The notes beneath the pieces were generated by a model. It saw only the letters and a program-made list of their open reading frames with translations, ran no database searches and had not been told where the DNA came from. From Phytophthora hibernalis (lineage: Eukaryota > Oomycota > Peronosporomycetes > Peronosporales > Peronosporaceae): a stretch of 64,000 nucleotides of DNA. The translations under genes and the position numbers were made by a program. Location: NCBI GenBank assembly GCA_012656075.1, contig JAAKBF010000358.1:85828-149827 (forward strand). The letters run 5' to 3'. Positions 35,456-46,392 of this stretch are shown here, piece by piece. Numbering within the stretch: position 1 is the first letter of the stretch; each line of letters starts with the position of its first letter.

Positions 35456-36429
35456 CTTGGTCGTTCACGAAGACAACAGCGAGATGTACCGCGCGTGCCA
35501 CGCGGCGTGGTGGTTTCCTCAGGCAGGACCGCCGATTTACAGCAGATGCTACCTGGATACCACTACCATTGACGATCCCAATTAGATCGACATCACTTAG
35601 CTACGTGCTCGCACCAAGGCGAGTTTGCGCTAGATTGTCTTCCTGAAAACTGGAAGAGGCCAGGGATTATGTCAAGATGGCCCGCCGGGAAAGCCAGAGA
35701 GAAAGCACACCCGTCCAGGCGTCCGCTGTCCCCTGAAAGCAGACTGCTCCAAATACGCGAGCATCCTAGTCATCCGGCCAAGAGTGCGCACCAATCTGAC
35801 TTGGTCAACGGACACACGTGCCCTTCGAGGAGTGCCCCCGTAAAGCCCGAAGTATCGAACCAGCAGAACGAGAAAGCGAGGCGGAGAAGAAAGATACAGT
35901 CATGGTGGATGAGGAACCTTACAGAGATCTTCTATGTGATAAGTAGCTTGAATAGACCCCTCTGATTCTCTCTCTCTCTCTAGCTACGTGTCGCTTGTAA
36001 CTTGCGAATGGCGTTAGAGCAGGCTGCCTAAAATCGGGCGTGTGCCGGTTTAGCCGGATTAAATCTTATTCCGGCGTTTTCAATTTATTTAAACCGCCGT
36101 CTGGAAACACGAGCTTCCAGCCTGCTATGTCGCGATTTATCCATCGGTTATGCGTCTAAGATACTCGTACAGCTTTGCTGGGAATCCCCTCCACCGAGAG
36201 GTCCGCGAGACCCAAGCATGTCCATTTTTAAAATAAAAGCCTTTTTATCGGGGCTATTTTTGTAATTAACTTCATTTAAGTGCGAACAACCATGATGCAT
36301 CGGCTGCACGAACCTTCTAAAACGTCTTATGTGTAGCTGTCGTCCTTGAAGGCCTGCTCGAGTTGGGCGATATGGGGTAGTCCACGCGCCGCAGCACGTC
36401 CACCTCGCGTCGCACCGAGGCGGCCAATA
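35456..36429. other. Gene-poor stretch
   Basis: An open plus frame at 35669-35965 (98 codons) is very basic and unassigned. A (TC)n microsatellite lies near 35968-35982. 36010-36340 is AT-rich with several CCGG-containing strings (GCCGGTTTAGCCGG near 36043) and holds no gene. Confidence 0.4.
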
Positions 36430-37270
36430 TTAGTACGTCTGCTGTTGGCCCATGAACGGCGATGGCAACAACCTGGGCATCCTACTGAGTATCTGGCGCC
36501 CGGCGGTCCCCGTCTCGGCTGTTATCACGAGCGAGTTCGAGTCGTCCAGGCGCCGCGGCATGCAAGATCGCCACCATTTCGCTATGCAGCGCTTCCGCGT
36601 CATCATGGACGCCGTCTTGTCCGTCATCGTGCTGGCCGCCGCCAAGAACAGCATCCTCGAGAACGGCGCGTCACCTCTCAGCAACCCGTTCAGTGTAGTG
36701 TCGGCACTGGCGGCTGTGTACTGGTGGATCAAAATTCCGGAGACGCCGCGATACGCTATGGACGTCCTTAAGGACAGCGCGCGAGCAGCCACGCTCAAGG
36801 TGCTCATCGGCTGTGCGGCCGTGTGATTCTTCCTGGACATCGGATGCTACAGCACATCGATGAACATGTCGATGGTGCTGGAGATCATCGGCCACGGTAG
36901 CGCCGCTTCCACGGGCAACCAGAAGACCTACGACGACCTGTGGAACCGCTCGGTCGGCACGGCCATCATCAGCCTGGTCGGCACTGTGCCCGGGTACAGG
37001 TTCACGGTCTTCTTCGTGGAGAAGTGGGGCCGCAAGCCCATCCAGTACATGGTCTTCGCGCTGCTCACGCTTCTCTTTCTCTTCATGAACATCTTCTTCA
37101 ATGATCTCAAGACCGACATCGTGGCCGCGTTCGTCGTCATGTACTCGTTCGCGCAGTTCTTCTTCGGCCCCAACCCACAGCGGTGCGCTCGACAGGTCAC
37201 GACATCTCCGCCACGTCGGGCAAGGTCAGCACCATCATCGCCGCGCAGATCTCAAGGTGGTCGGTTGTGA
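36430..37270 (+). pseudogene. PHT1/PHO84-type phosphate transporter pseudogene
   Basis: Pieces of an MFS phosphate:H+ symporter are readable in order: GILLSIWRP, RRRGMQ, KIPETPRYAMDV, then DIGCYSTSMNM, then FFVEKWGRKPIQYMVFALLT and YSFAQFFFGPN, and in another frame RSTGHDISATSGK. The family's Trp in the WFLLD-type segment is a stop here (TGA 36824-36826). A block of roughly ten residues after FGPN is missing before the RSTGHDISA part, where the frame also changes. The N-terminal helices and the last helices are absent. These are non-homopolymer lesions, so true decay is likely. Confidence 0.75.
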
Positions 37271-38218
37271 TGGGCGAGGGGTTGGACACTTGGCTCGTCG
37301 GTGCTTGCTTTGCTTGGTTGTGTCTGCGTCTGCGCTCTAAATTACCGATCAGGACTGGTGGTAAGGAGATTTTTATATTACGATTTTAGCCCTTACCAAA
37401 CGTCCGGAATGAATAATCCCGCGCTGATTGGCGGATTATTTTCCGGCGTGGCACTGTTGACTCTATTGCAGCTTTCCGGACTGGCGTCCGAAATCTGCCA
37501 ATTACTTTGGGTTCTACAGTAGAACTTTTACAGTAGAACTTTTACTCAAAACTGCATTGCGCGATTGGTTGAATCTCCGGCGGTTTGACTGCCGAATTCA
37601 CACTAAGTCCGATTCGTACTTACTGTGACACATGTGCTACTTTGCAAATGACTTGTAATTTGTATGTGGCGGTTAAGCGAACTGCCCAAGATCTGCAAAT
37701 TTGGACGGAATTCACAATACATTAAACACACATTGCCCGTAACAACCCGCCCTTTTCTGCGGTCCGCGGTCTGTCGGATTTTGCTAAATCCGGTTGGATC
37801 GACCAATAGCATTCAATTTAACCACGGGGTATCGTTGAAAAGGTCTTTTTGTGAAATTTTCAGCCAATGACTCTGCAATGTTGCCAAGTTGCTCAAATTT
37901 GAAAAATCGCGGGAAATCCGCAGGAGGGATATACGTTTGGATTACACTCTGAAATAGAATAATTTAGATGACTTGATTAAAAAATGCCAGCCACTACGGG
38001 AAAATCTGCTGCAAATCATTCAACTGTTGACAATACGACCGACCAAGATCTTAGCATTCAGTTATCAGACGACTTATCTGCAGTGGATGGAATGCTGTAC
38101 TGCAAATAGAGTCGTCGTTAGCTGTAGAATATTCATGCGAAATTAGCGCTTCTTAACGGTTCTGGATGATAAGAATTTGGTCGGCTTCGATAACTTCGGA
38201 TCCAAAATGATTTGAGAT
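37271..38218. other. Non-coding stretch with small hairpin and repeat remnants
   Basis: An inverted pair AATAATCC(C)GC / GCGGATTATT at 37412-37440 can form a hairpin. ACAGTAGAACTTTT is doubled near 37515-37545. 37530-37730 resembles the reverse complement of 14570-14790. A 42-codon frame starts at 37984 without a recognised product. Confidence 0.4.
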
Positions 38219-39349
38219 ATGGCTAGATTTACACTGGATAACTGTTTGGAAGAAGTTAAAAGGGCGGGTTGTTACAGGCAATGCGTGTTAGAAAGGTCAA
38301 CTTCAACCGAAATGTTAATAGACACACAAAAGGATATTAGCTGTGTGGAACACCACGATAAGCCACGTGCACTGCGTAAGAGGCGACGAAGCCCAAGACT
38401 AAGTAGATATGAAGTAACAATAAACCCAATTTTAGGGGTCACAGTTAGCAGGACTCGTATCCCAATCCCGAAATCACTAAAAGCGGCATTAGCAGGGCCA
38501 TACCGGGAATCATGGCTCGGTGCATTAGAAGTTGAGTATCAGGCCCTCTTGGAAAATAAGACATGGAAAATGGTTGATCTACCCAAAGGACGCAAGGCAT
38601 TAGGCTGTCACTGGGTTTTAGAATATCCTGCAGATGGATCTGTAGAACGATTTAAAGCTCGACTAGTGGTAATGGGAAATACACAGCGATTTGGTGTTGA
38701 CTACGGTGAGATATTCTCACCGGTAGCCCGATATGAGTCATTGAGATTAGTGCTCGCAATTCCGGCAATAGAGGATTTCCACATCCACCAAATGGATGTG
38801 TCAACTGCGTTTCTAAATGGGGAACTATTAGAGAAAATATATATGGTTCCACCCTTGGATTTAGTCATAATGACAAAGTCTGTCAGCTAATAAAGAGCCT
38901 ATATGGACTGAAACAGGCGCCACGAATTTGGTACAGGGTGCTGCACACCTTTTGGAGTCATTAGGTTTTCTCGATGCAAAAAGGAATACTGTTTGTACAA
39001 GAAAAAGTGGGAGGTTGATGGAGCAACCGACGTCGTCTTAATATGTGTATATGTTGATGACTTAACCATTGATGGCTCAAGGCTATCAGCTGTAAACGAA
39101 ATTAAGGCAAAGTTGTCAGAACGCTTTAAAATGAAGGACTTTGGAGAGGTCCATTATCTATTGAAAATGGAGATCAGAAGAGATAGAGCTCGTAAGCAAC
39201 TCAGCCTATCGCAACATAAGTGTATTCTAGACTTGCTTGAAAAATTTGATATGATGGACTGCTCAGTAGTAGCTACTCCTCAAGCAGCAAGTATTACATT
39301 AGAAAAAGAGACAAATCTCAGCGCTGAAGCTATTGCAGCACAGCCGTAG
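38219..39349 (+). pseudogene. Copia reverse transcriptase, copy A (broken)
   Basis: Reads as RVT_2: WLGALEVEYQALLENKTWKM, GCHWVLEYPADGSVERFKAR, MDVSTAFLNGELLEKIYM, then KSLYGLKQAPRIWY and the polymerase site CVYVDDL. The frame breaks at the C run 38852-38854. Copy B has one more C at this place and reads on as PPLGFSHNDK. A second break follows near 38965, where copy B has one more T. The stop after AIAAQP is where the PIF-like insertion starts. Confidence 0.85.
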
Positions 39350-39473
39350 AGAACTTTCGCAACGACGTTCGAGTTGAGTTTCAGACTTAATCTTAAAGTC
39401 TGCTGTCTGCCAGGATTGCACTGAAATGATTTGCGTTCGAGAACTTTCGCAACATCATTCAGTTTAGCTTGAG

Positions 39474-39830
39474 ATGATCAGTTTCGAAATGGATCGTAGC
39501 TACGAAGACTCTGCAAGCCCAACACCGAATGGCGACAACGAAGCTGATGTATCCCTAAGCTTGCCGCTTAGCCAGCAGGTTGCTGACGTGGACGTCTACG
39601 TAGACTTGCCCCTTGGCCAACATGACGTCGCTGAACCGCTGCGAAAGAACTTTACGGCTACCGACGACCTCCTTCTACTGCGCGCCGTAAACATGGGCAA
39701 ACCTTGGGAAGCTGTCAAAGGTACTGCTAACGGCATCATGAAGTGTTTTGACAAGATCGCAGATATCTGTCGAGACGTCGATGGCTTTGTTCAAGACAAG
39801 CCCGGCACAGCACCATTTCAAACATTTTGA
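39474..39830 (+). CDS. Myb/SANT-like protein of the PIF-like element, copy A
   Basis: 118 codons. An acidic N-half leads to a helix-rich segment (FTATDDLLLLRAVN; KGTANGIMKCFDKIADICRD) that looks like the start of a Myb/SANT-like DNA-binding domain as found in PIF/Harbinger accessory proteins. It stops soon after, so it may be truncated. Copy B lacks ten bases and opens only from 50424. Confidence 0.5.
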   Translation: MISFEMDRSYEDSASPTPNGDNEADVSLSLPLSQQVADVDVYVDLPLGQHDVAEPLRKNFTATDDLLLLRAVNMGKPWEAVKGTANGIMKCFDKIADICRDVDGFVQDKPGTAPFQTF

Positions 39831-40725
39831 TCTTTGTTAAGGTAGCAGCTTAAAGGTGTTGGCATCACATTGAAGTACATCGAAATTTGGTTGCCCGCTG
39901 ATTGAAGACATGTGTGCAGGTTAGTTAAAAGCACGGCGACGATAAAAATCTTACCAACTGCGGTCTGCCTGACACGTAGTTTTTGTCCCAGTTTAGGAAC
40001 GACCATAATGTCTTAACCCGGCCGAACCCCCACTCGACACCTTCACGGACACTGCTCATACGCGAGTTGAATACTGTCATTGCACAATTCGACCCAGGAT
40101 TATCAAATGGATAGCAGACGTATTGAGAGCAACCATACGCCGGGTCTCCGTTAATGACTTTTCCATCAAAACATTTGTCTTCCTCATTAGCGAAGACGTC
40201 CAAAATGTCGCTCATGCTCATCATCATAGAGTCGTGCCTTCTCCCTTCCACGGGGCCGAAGAGGCTTGCAATAATCCCATCAGGCGTCGTGACAGCTTGC
40301 CAATTGAAGCAGTGGCGTCGCGGATGCCCGTTGTACAGCGATCGCTGCAGATTCTCGAACACAGAAGTTGCGTTGGGGCGCGCGCTTGGCCTGGCTACAT
40401 ACTGCTTGGTTCCGTCCACGAATGACCCACAGGAAGCTAGTGGAGAACCCTTCGTTTTAATGTCATCGCAGTATCCATCGATTCACTTCGCAACAACCTC
40501 TCGGTTGAAATAGAGTAGGTCATTGTGCTTCACGTACATCTCCTCCACTGTCTCGCCAGGTGATCTGACAAACTCGTTGGCTACTGTAAACAGTGTAGAT
40601 GGTTCCTTCAACCTTCGACACAGCATGGCCAACGCTTCAACCGTCGGAACAGCGTCGCGCTCGGGGGTGACGATATGCGGTATTGGGAGGTCCAACTTGG
40701 CTGCCAGTAGTCTTAGTTCTTGCAC
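39818..40725 (-). pseudogene. PIF/Harbinger-like DDE transposase, copy A (broken)
   Basis: The two minus-strand parts are an N-terminal piece (40483-40725; TVEALAMLCRRLKEPS helix-turn-helix type) and the nuclease core (39818-40419). The core shows DGTKQYVARPS, RRHCFNWQAVTTPDGI, GRRHDSMM, INGDPAYGCS and EWGFGRVK, which fits the DDE_Tnp_4 fold (second Asp in GDPAY, Glu in EWGF). The core frame breaks at the T run 39980-39984. Copy B has six T there and reads through. A stop separates the N-terminal piece from the core in both copies. Confidence 0.75.
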
Positions 40726-41077
40726 CGTGAAATTAAATCGCGTCCGCGCGGTAACGTCGTCCAGGGCGGGGTTGAAGAAGTTGTTGGTGTTGATTCGTGC
40801 AGGTGGGCTCCAAAATTTGGCGCAATTTAATTATATGTTACCAAAACAGGTATTGACCACTTCGTGATATCTGAAATATTCATATGCGTGGAACTGGAGC
40901 AAAATTGCAAATGACAGCAACATCACTTTGTCGGGATCTGTCAAACGTATCATGGCGTGAACAATTAAAAGACTTTAATCTCTCCAAGTATTTTCCAGTG
41001 AAACCAAAAGATCGCCCAGGTAATCATCAGGTTTTACTAGTGGGTTAGCTGAAGATCACTTCAACTTGCTGAGATTC

Positions 41078-41302
41078 CTACACTCGTGCGCTCGCTTCGA
41101 TCTTGCTCTCCCAGCACATTCGTGTAACACCCACCGGAGATACATCTAGTGGAGCCTCGCTTGACACTTGACCACAGAACGTAAGGCAAACGAAAACTCC
41201 ACAGCTATCGCCATCTTTCTGGCGCGGTGTTTTCAGTGTGACAGCTTTGTATTCTGCACCTAGGACTCCGCTGATAATCTCTGCCGCCATAGTTTTCAGC
41301 AC
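41078..41302 (-). pseudogene. Ulp1-like protease C-terminal piece, copy A
   Basis: Contains the Cys motif KDGDSCGVFVCLTF of C48 proteases but not the upstream His and Asp part. It lies inside the PIF-like element; an identical piece is at 51897-52121. It is probably a fragment of an accessory protease gene. Confidence 0.6.
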
Positions 41303-41432
41303 CTTCGCGATCTTTCTCTTGTTGAGGCTGTCGTTTTGTGGTTGCTCTGAAAAGGAGGAATATTCAACAGTTACTGGTTACGTGTCAATACTCGCTGATG
41401 CATATGTCTCTTGGTAGAGTTGTAGATAAGAT

Positions 41433-41820
41433 ATGGTCAGTTTGCACACAGCACAGGCTGAATTAGTTGCCATAAGTGACGGAGTAAAGGAAAGCGAATG
41501 GTTATGGCTGCTCTTAAATGAACTAGGATGGCAACAAAAGCAGCCAATTTATTGTTGGTGCGACAATACAGCAGCCATAAGCATAGTTAAGAATCCTTCT
41601 AGTCATTCGTCGACTAAGCATATAGAGACGAGATACTAATATGCCCGTGAAGCATATGAAAGAGATCGTATCGACATTACGTACTGTAATACCAAAGATA
41701 TGGTAGCAGATGCACTGACAAAGGCACTGCCCCAAGTCCAATTCTGCAAGCTACGAGAGCTTATGGGGGTGGGAAACCTTGAAGCCAACAACTGCAAAGG
41801 AAATACGCAGGCAAGCTAAG
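41433..41820 (+). pseudogene. Copia RNase H C-terminus, copy A
   Basis: Shows HTAQAELVAISDGVKESEWL, then WCDNTAAISIVKNP, HIETRY and DMVADALTKALP, the usual Copia RNase H end. A TAA interrupts it near 41638-41640, inside what should be HIETRYHYAREAY-type sequence. The N-terminal half of the domain was lost with the PIF insertion. Confidence 0.8.
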
Positions 41821-42491
41821 TCTCACAACCCCTCCTCTTCGTAGACGACGTCGATAACGTGGCACTTCAAATCGTGTTGCCCATCTTAAGATAAGTTTAG
41901 GTACAATAAGACCGTCAGACAAGAGCTACGTTTTGCAGCCCCAATGGAAGTTATGCGAATAAGTCAACAAGTTTCTAGGACTGCACTGATAAGAGATCGC
42001 TACGTAAAACGTATAAGCCACTTTTTGATGAGTACAGCTATAGGTGACATGAGTGTCGATTAAATGGGTCAAAAAGGGTCAAAAGGGTATGCCATTATAG
42101 TTTTGCAGCTCCGGCTGTCCATGAAAAGCTAACTATATATACATAAGACGTATGCAAAGAGATCCTATAGAGTAGATTTTGCTAGTTCGAAGCAAGTATC
42201 GCTTGAGCGTATCGGTTGTGCGTCTCTTTTGTGGATGTGTTGTAGTTAAGGCTAAGTGCCAATTTTTGGTAAACCAATCTGGTTTCTAATCTTAGTTAGA
42301 AACAGATGCCAATTGGTTAGAACTTGGTATTACTATAAGTATACTGAGCTTAAGAGAATTTTTGAGTGGCAACCAAGGCCATCAAAGGAAAAGAGAACCC
42401 AACCGGATGAAGAGCTGGGGACGGCACTGACTTTTGAATTTGCCGCTCCGTCTGACGGTTATTCATACATACAACTTCGGCCAAGACAACA
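41785..42491 (+). repeat. 3' LTR of Copia copy A (approximate left edge)
   Basis: The right edge is set by comparison. 42403-42491 matches the end of the truncated 5' LTR of the minus-strand Copia (47652-47565, reversed) with about four differences by eye, and both end ...CAAGACAACA. The left edge is assumed to follow the purine tract and is uncertain by tens of bases. Confidence 0.55.
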
Positions 42492-42691
42492 TTATAACTA
42501 CTGATGGAGAAGCAAAGAAATGCATAATTGTTTGCATGCCTGTAGGAGCGGAAATACATATTAGAACACTCGATAGCGAAGCAATAAATTAGTGCAACCT
42601 TATTCACACGTAGCGATCTACAAGCAGCTCGCTACAGTCGCTACGTCCCAACGCGTGCTGTTGATCTTTAAAAACAAGATCATTTCCAGCG

Positions 42692-44402
42692 TCAATGGCC
42701 AGAGACGATGGCGTTCGTGGCGCAATAGTGCTCGGCCACACTGAACAGCCTTTCCACAATATTTAAAGTGGGCGAGATGGCCTCGAGCAGCATATAGGAG
42801 GTCTTTTCTGAAGAAACCTTGCGACGCTTGAGCGTGCGTTCCGCAAATCCTTCCGAACTTGCTGACGCTGGCTCTGGCATGGTTACACGCGCACGCAGGA
42901 AAGGCTCGAGACAGCCTCTTCCGCGCTCGTTAGCGAAGCTGTCAGTCCTTCGAGAACCATGACCACAGGCTGCTCAAAAGCAGCGGAGTGGACAATATCT
43001 GCATCAGGCGCTTTTTACATAACACAACACGGTAGTTAGCATAATATCCCAATACAATTTGTATCAAGTTGCGTACCGAGGTAACTGATGAATGTCAGCC
43101 GAACGTCCAGAAGGGCGTCAAAGAGGATACGCGCATCTAGCAGCGTCAGGTCCTTTGCCTGGAGGCGCTTGGGTACAGACTCCACGTCTCGCAGGCTCAC
43201 GAACAGCGCCTCCATCTTGCGGTGGGTCGCCCATGAGGGGAGAAAGTCGGCCTGTTCCTTGTCGTCGGCAGAAATGAACTCGCGCAGCTTAAAAGCGTTT
43301 CAGCATCGAAAATGTGGACGACCACCGCGTGTCCTGACGCAGCACAGCAACCAATGGGGTCTTGGCACTATTTTCGGAGACGAAAAATAAATCACCATTT
43401 AGTCTCTAAAATTTAGTCCAAATATATAAACCGTAAATAGCCAGATATCCAGATATATAAATCGTAAATAGCACGTACTGCAACATAGCCGCTTGCTTGA
43501 GTGTTCTCAGCTTCCGCGCCAGGTGCTGCACCCTTCCAGCAAGTCTTCGTATGCTCCCAGGTACACCCGCACAGCCAAGTTCAGTCGGTGACTTGCACAA
43601 CCGACAAGCGGCACGCTGAGCAGATTGGCGAGCCGCTTGTTGACAGCGCAGTTGCCACCGACTAGAAAACGACAGCCAGCAATAGACTTACCAAAAAATG
43701 GTAGAAATCGCATGATAGCCGCCATATGACCCTCGGCACTCAGTTGGTCATCTAGCGCGTCCATCACTGGCGCAAGTGACAGAAACGGGTACTGTGTCCC
43801 AGCTTCCGTCACGTAGCAGCCGTAAACAGCCAGATAGTGTTCCGTTCCGTGCGTCCACCCGTCCAAGATGAGGCCATACTGCTCAGGCATCTCGTTGCCA
43901 ATGACCTTCTTCACCGCCTTCGTCACTGCCTCCATGAGAGAGGTCAAGGTGGCCACAGATATGGGGTCAAGGCTCGTGTACCTGGCCATCAGTCACAAAT
44001 AATTAGGCACAAGAAATCACTCAAAATTAACCACGAAAATAATTACGGCGCGTTTTCTTGGATTCGCAAAGGAAAGGGAAGGTTGCCAGTGACGACCCAC
44101 CTGAGCCAGGCACACCGGTTCGATGCTTTCTGGCTCACCCACGGCACCAGTGTGCCGGTCGCCGCGACGGTGGCGTCACGCATGTCAGCCTCAAACGTCG
44201 GGTGGGTTATCTTGACGTGGGACACCAGATTGGTGTACCCAGTCTTGGGTGGGTGCTGGCGGCACTTGCTGCAAACCTTGCATTGGTAGTACCCCGTGAT
44301 ATCTCCCTCCTCGTCCAGGCAGGGCTTGAAGAAGAACCGGGTAATTTGCCTGGGCGAGAAGGTGGGCTGCAGAGGGGCAGCTGCGAGGAGGTTGTCGGTC
44401 AT
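42692..44402 (-). pseudogene. hAT-like transposase (BED zinc finger), decayed
   Basis: The minus-strand ATG at 44402 opens a BED finger (CKVCSKCR..H....H, ending SHVKITH). An intron of about 59 bp (43984-44042, GTAATT..CAG) joins IQENAP to YTSLDPISV. The core then shows GLILDGWTHGTEHYLAVYG and a CAVNKRLANLLSVPLVGC segment. A missing G near 43525 shifts the frame to VQHLARKLRTL. A RWSSTFSMLKRF segment and the dimerisation end SPTLNIVERLFS follow, with further shifts near 43290. No terminal repeats were identified. Confidence 0.7.
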
Positions 44403-44816
44403 GGTGGAGAGGTGGGAGGGAGCGCTTGCTAGACTTGATGCTTGTTCACAAGTGAGTTGTGGTGCTCAAGGTGAGATGCTAAAGCAAGGTGAATGACCAT
44501 GGCAGACCCGTCGAGATGACTGGTGCAGAAATAAAGTACAGCTTGTTGGATGTGATCCACATAAATATATTATTTTGGGGGCTTTGATCCGAAATATATA
44601 ATTTTATCAAAAATACAGATATATTTTCGGCAGTATTTATTTTTAGGCATCCCTGGGCCCGCCCCCTCAAATTTCTCAAATTTCTCTGATCAACCGGTAG
44701 GAAACACAAGGAAGATTACAATTAACCCTTTTAAATTACAAGAAGTATGAATGTAACCCCTATACACTGTGGCCCCCTCTCTATTTTGGGCTGCCTCCGC
44801 CCCTGTCTACAACTGA
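44403..44816. other. Spacer between hAT and minus-strand Copia
   Basis: AT-rich (44540-44640 almost only A/T) with no gene seen. The minus-strand Copia connector frame runs on to 44731, but its last 30 or so codons are no longer Copia-like. Confidence 0.4.
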
Positions 44817-46011
44817 GAGAAGACGACTCGTCACTATGACTAACATCCGACTTCTCATCCTCGTCACACTGAGTGACATCAGCTCCCACAGCTCCCACGG
44901 CCCCCACACTTGGAGTTGGTGGGTCTTTAGACGGGTTATCTTTGCCACTTATGCACGCTCTTATATCTTCCTTTTCTTTAGAGGTTAGCGCATGGTTCCT
45001 GTTTGGAAACGACCTGGCTGTCACAGCCGACTGATCAACTGTATCAAACTTAACACTTCGAGCTACCAATAATACACTGTTGACAGTATCTAGCAATCTG
45101 TAGCCCTTATAAGCGTTTGCAAGACCGAGGAACTTGCACTCTAAACCGCTTGAGCTCAATTTCTTATCCTTTCTATTACTATTTTAGGGAGCATAACATA
45201 CACTTCCCCATATTTGAAGTATATTGCCATCCGGCTTTTTACCGTGTAATACTTCGTAGGGCGAAGTGTTTCCAAGCCTCGAAGTTGGAATTCTATTCGA
45301 CACTTTAACGGCGTATTTTATTGCCTCTGGCCACCAGTGTGCTGGCATAGCCGCTGTTAGAAGTGAACTTCTTACTTGTCTCATTAATGTCTGATGGCAG
45401 CGCTCCGCGCTCCCATTCTCTTCTTGACATTCTACATTTGATTTCTCAAAACTGATACCTTTCGACTGCAGAAATGTCCTCATCTTTTGATTGACAAATT
45501 CTGTACTGCCATCACTTCTTATCCTCTTTATTTCATAGTGATGCTGTTTTTGTAGTAGCAGTATGAGGTTAACCACATTACTGTAAACTTCTTTTGTAGA
45601 CCTCATCACAAATAGCCACTTGTACGACGTTGCATCGTCCACAATTGCTAACGTGTACTGATAACCATATCCACCATAGTTACCATTTACTTTCATCTTT
45701 CCCATAGTGTCCATATGCAAAGTGTGCAATGGCTGCTTACACCGTGTCCCTATTTTATTTCTAAATGACATACGTGTCGAGTTTGCAACTTCGCAAGTCG
45801 CACAGAAGAAAGGAATATCTTTTAGCTTATTCTGAGGTTTATGAGGAATTCCTTCAACTAACTTATGAGAAAATATTGCTAAAAGTCTGGCCCTGTGAAC
45901 GTGGCCTAGTCTAAGATGCCACTTTTGCATCAAATCAATTTTCTGTGTTTCTGTAAAGCTCTTGCTTACGGTTTGCACCTTAATCTGCCTGGAAGAGGGC
46001 AGGTAATACAC
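44731..46011 (-). pseudogene. Copia integrase and connector, minus copy
   Basis: 45184-46011 reads the GAG-pre-integrase zinc region (KWHLRLGHVHRARL; CATCEVANSTRMS) and the integrase core with its acidic triad in HMDTMG, RSDGSTEFVNQK and EENGSAERCHQT. It ends early at an indel after GSVCYA. 44731-45159 continues the connector (LECKFLGLANAYKGYRLLD) up to the truncation. Confidence 0.85.
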
Positions 46012-46277
46012 CGCCCCCTATTGCACAGCAGCAAATAAAAGCTGTCATTTCTTATTGAAGAAATACAAAAACTCCCCATCCTGAGATTGAATGTGATTAT
46101 ACCCTTGCTTAGCGAGATGACAAGCACTAATTAAATTGCTCCCACATTCCTTGTCAAACGCAATGTTCTTAATCTTTAGACCGATAGACTTATTGAAAGG
46201 ACTTGCAACATGCATTTGTATTGAGCCAGCTAGGGAGGGTTCTGATGTGCTACCGTTACCATACTCAAACCTATGAC
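44817..46277. repeat. Inverted repeat, left arm (partner 47653-49110)
   Basis: About 1.46 kb of Copia protease, integrase and connector sequence in minus orientation. The same sequence is in plus orientation at 47653-49110, so the two face each other around a 1.37-kb spacer that holds gag. The arms differ by a few small indels, including an 8-base loss in the right arm near 48309. Confidence 0.85.
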
Positions 46278-46392
46278 TCGAACCTTTGTGTAGCGATTTG
46301 AACCAGCCTTTGTCTGGGCTTATTCTAAATCCAGCTCCTGTTTCAACAATCCACAGATCATCCGTAACTGTTAGTCGACGTAACCAACTCAA
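46045..46392 (-). pseudogene. Copia protease region, minus copy
   Basis: The aspartic protease segment reads LWIVETGAGFRIS; the usual D-S/T-G site appears as ETG, so the catalytic Asp is changed to Glu. It continues as FNKSIGLKIKNIAFD and SACHLAKQGY. The frame ends at 46045, just before the integrase part. Confidence 0.7.

Larger units (their letters stand above)
38289..41362 (+). repeat. Duplicated composite block, copy A (partner 49115-52180)
   Basis: Copia reverse transcriptase plus the inserted PIF-like element occur twice in direct orientation about 10.8 kb apart. By eye they differ mainly by single bases in homopolymers and by a 10-bp loss in copy B after CAGCAGGTT near 50409. The identical insertion junction shows the PIF-like element was in place before duplication. 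Confidence 0.85.
39347..41362 (-). mobile_element. PIF/Harbinger-like DNA transposon, copy A (3' part lost)
   Basis: The insertion starts directly after the reverse transcriptase frame. Its left end has GAGAACTTTCGCAAC twice, 90 bases apart (39349, 39439). It carries a Myb-like frame (39474-39830, +), a DDE transposase (about 39818-40725, -) and a Ulp1-like piece (41078-41302, -). Copy B continues about 600 bases further, so this copy is cut at 41362. Terminal inverted repeats were not found. Confidence 0.65.
38219..42491 (+). mobile_element. Ty1/Copia retrotransposon, copy A: 5'-truncated, interrupted by a PIF-like insertion
   Basis: The element keeps reverse transcriptase (38289-39347), the C-terminal RNase H (41433-41820), a purine tract (GGGGGTGGGA near 41766-41775) and a 3' LTR ending near 42491. 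Gag, protease and integrase are missing at the left. A PIF/Harbinger-like insertion occupies 39347-41362, and the middle of the RNase H region is lost with it. The left part 38289-41362 recurs at 49115-52180. Confidence 0.8.
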
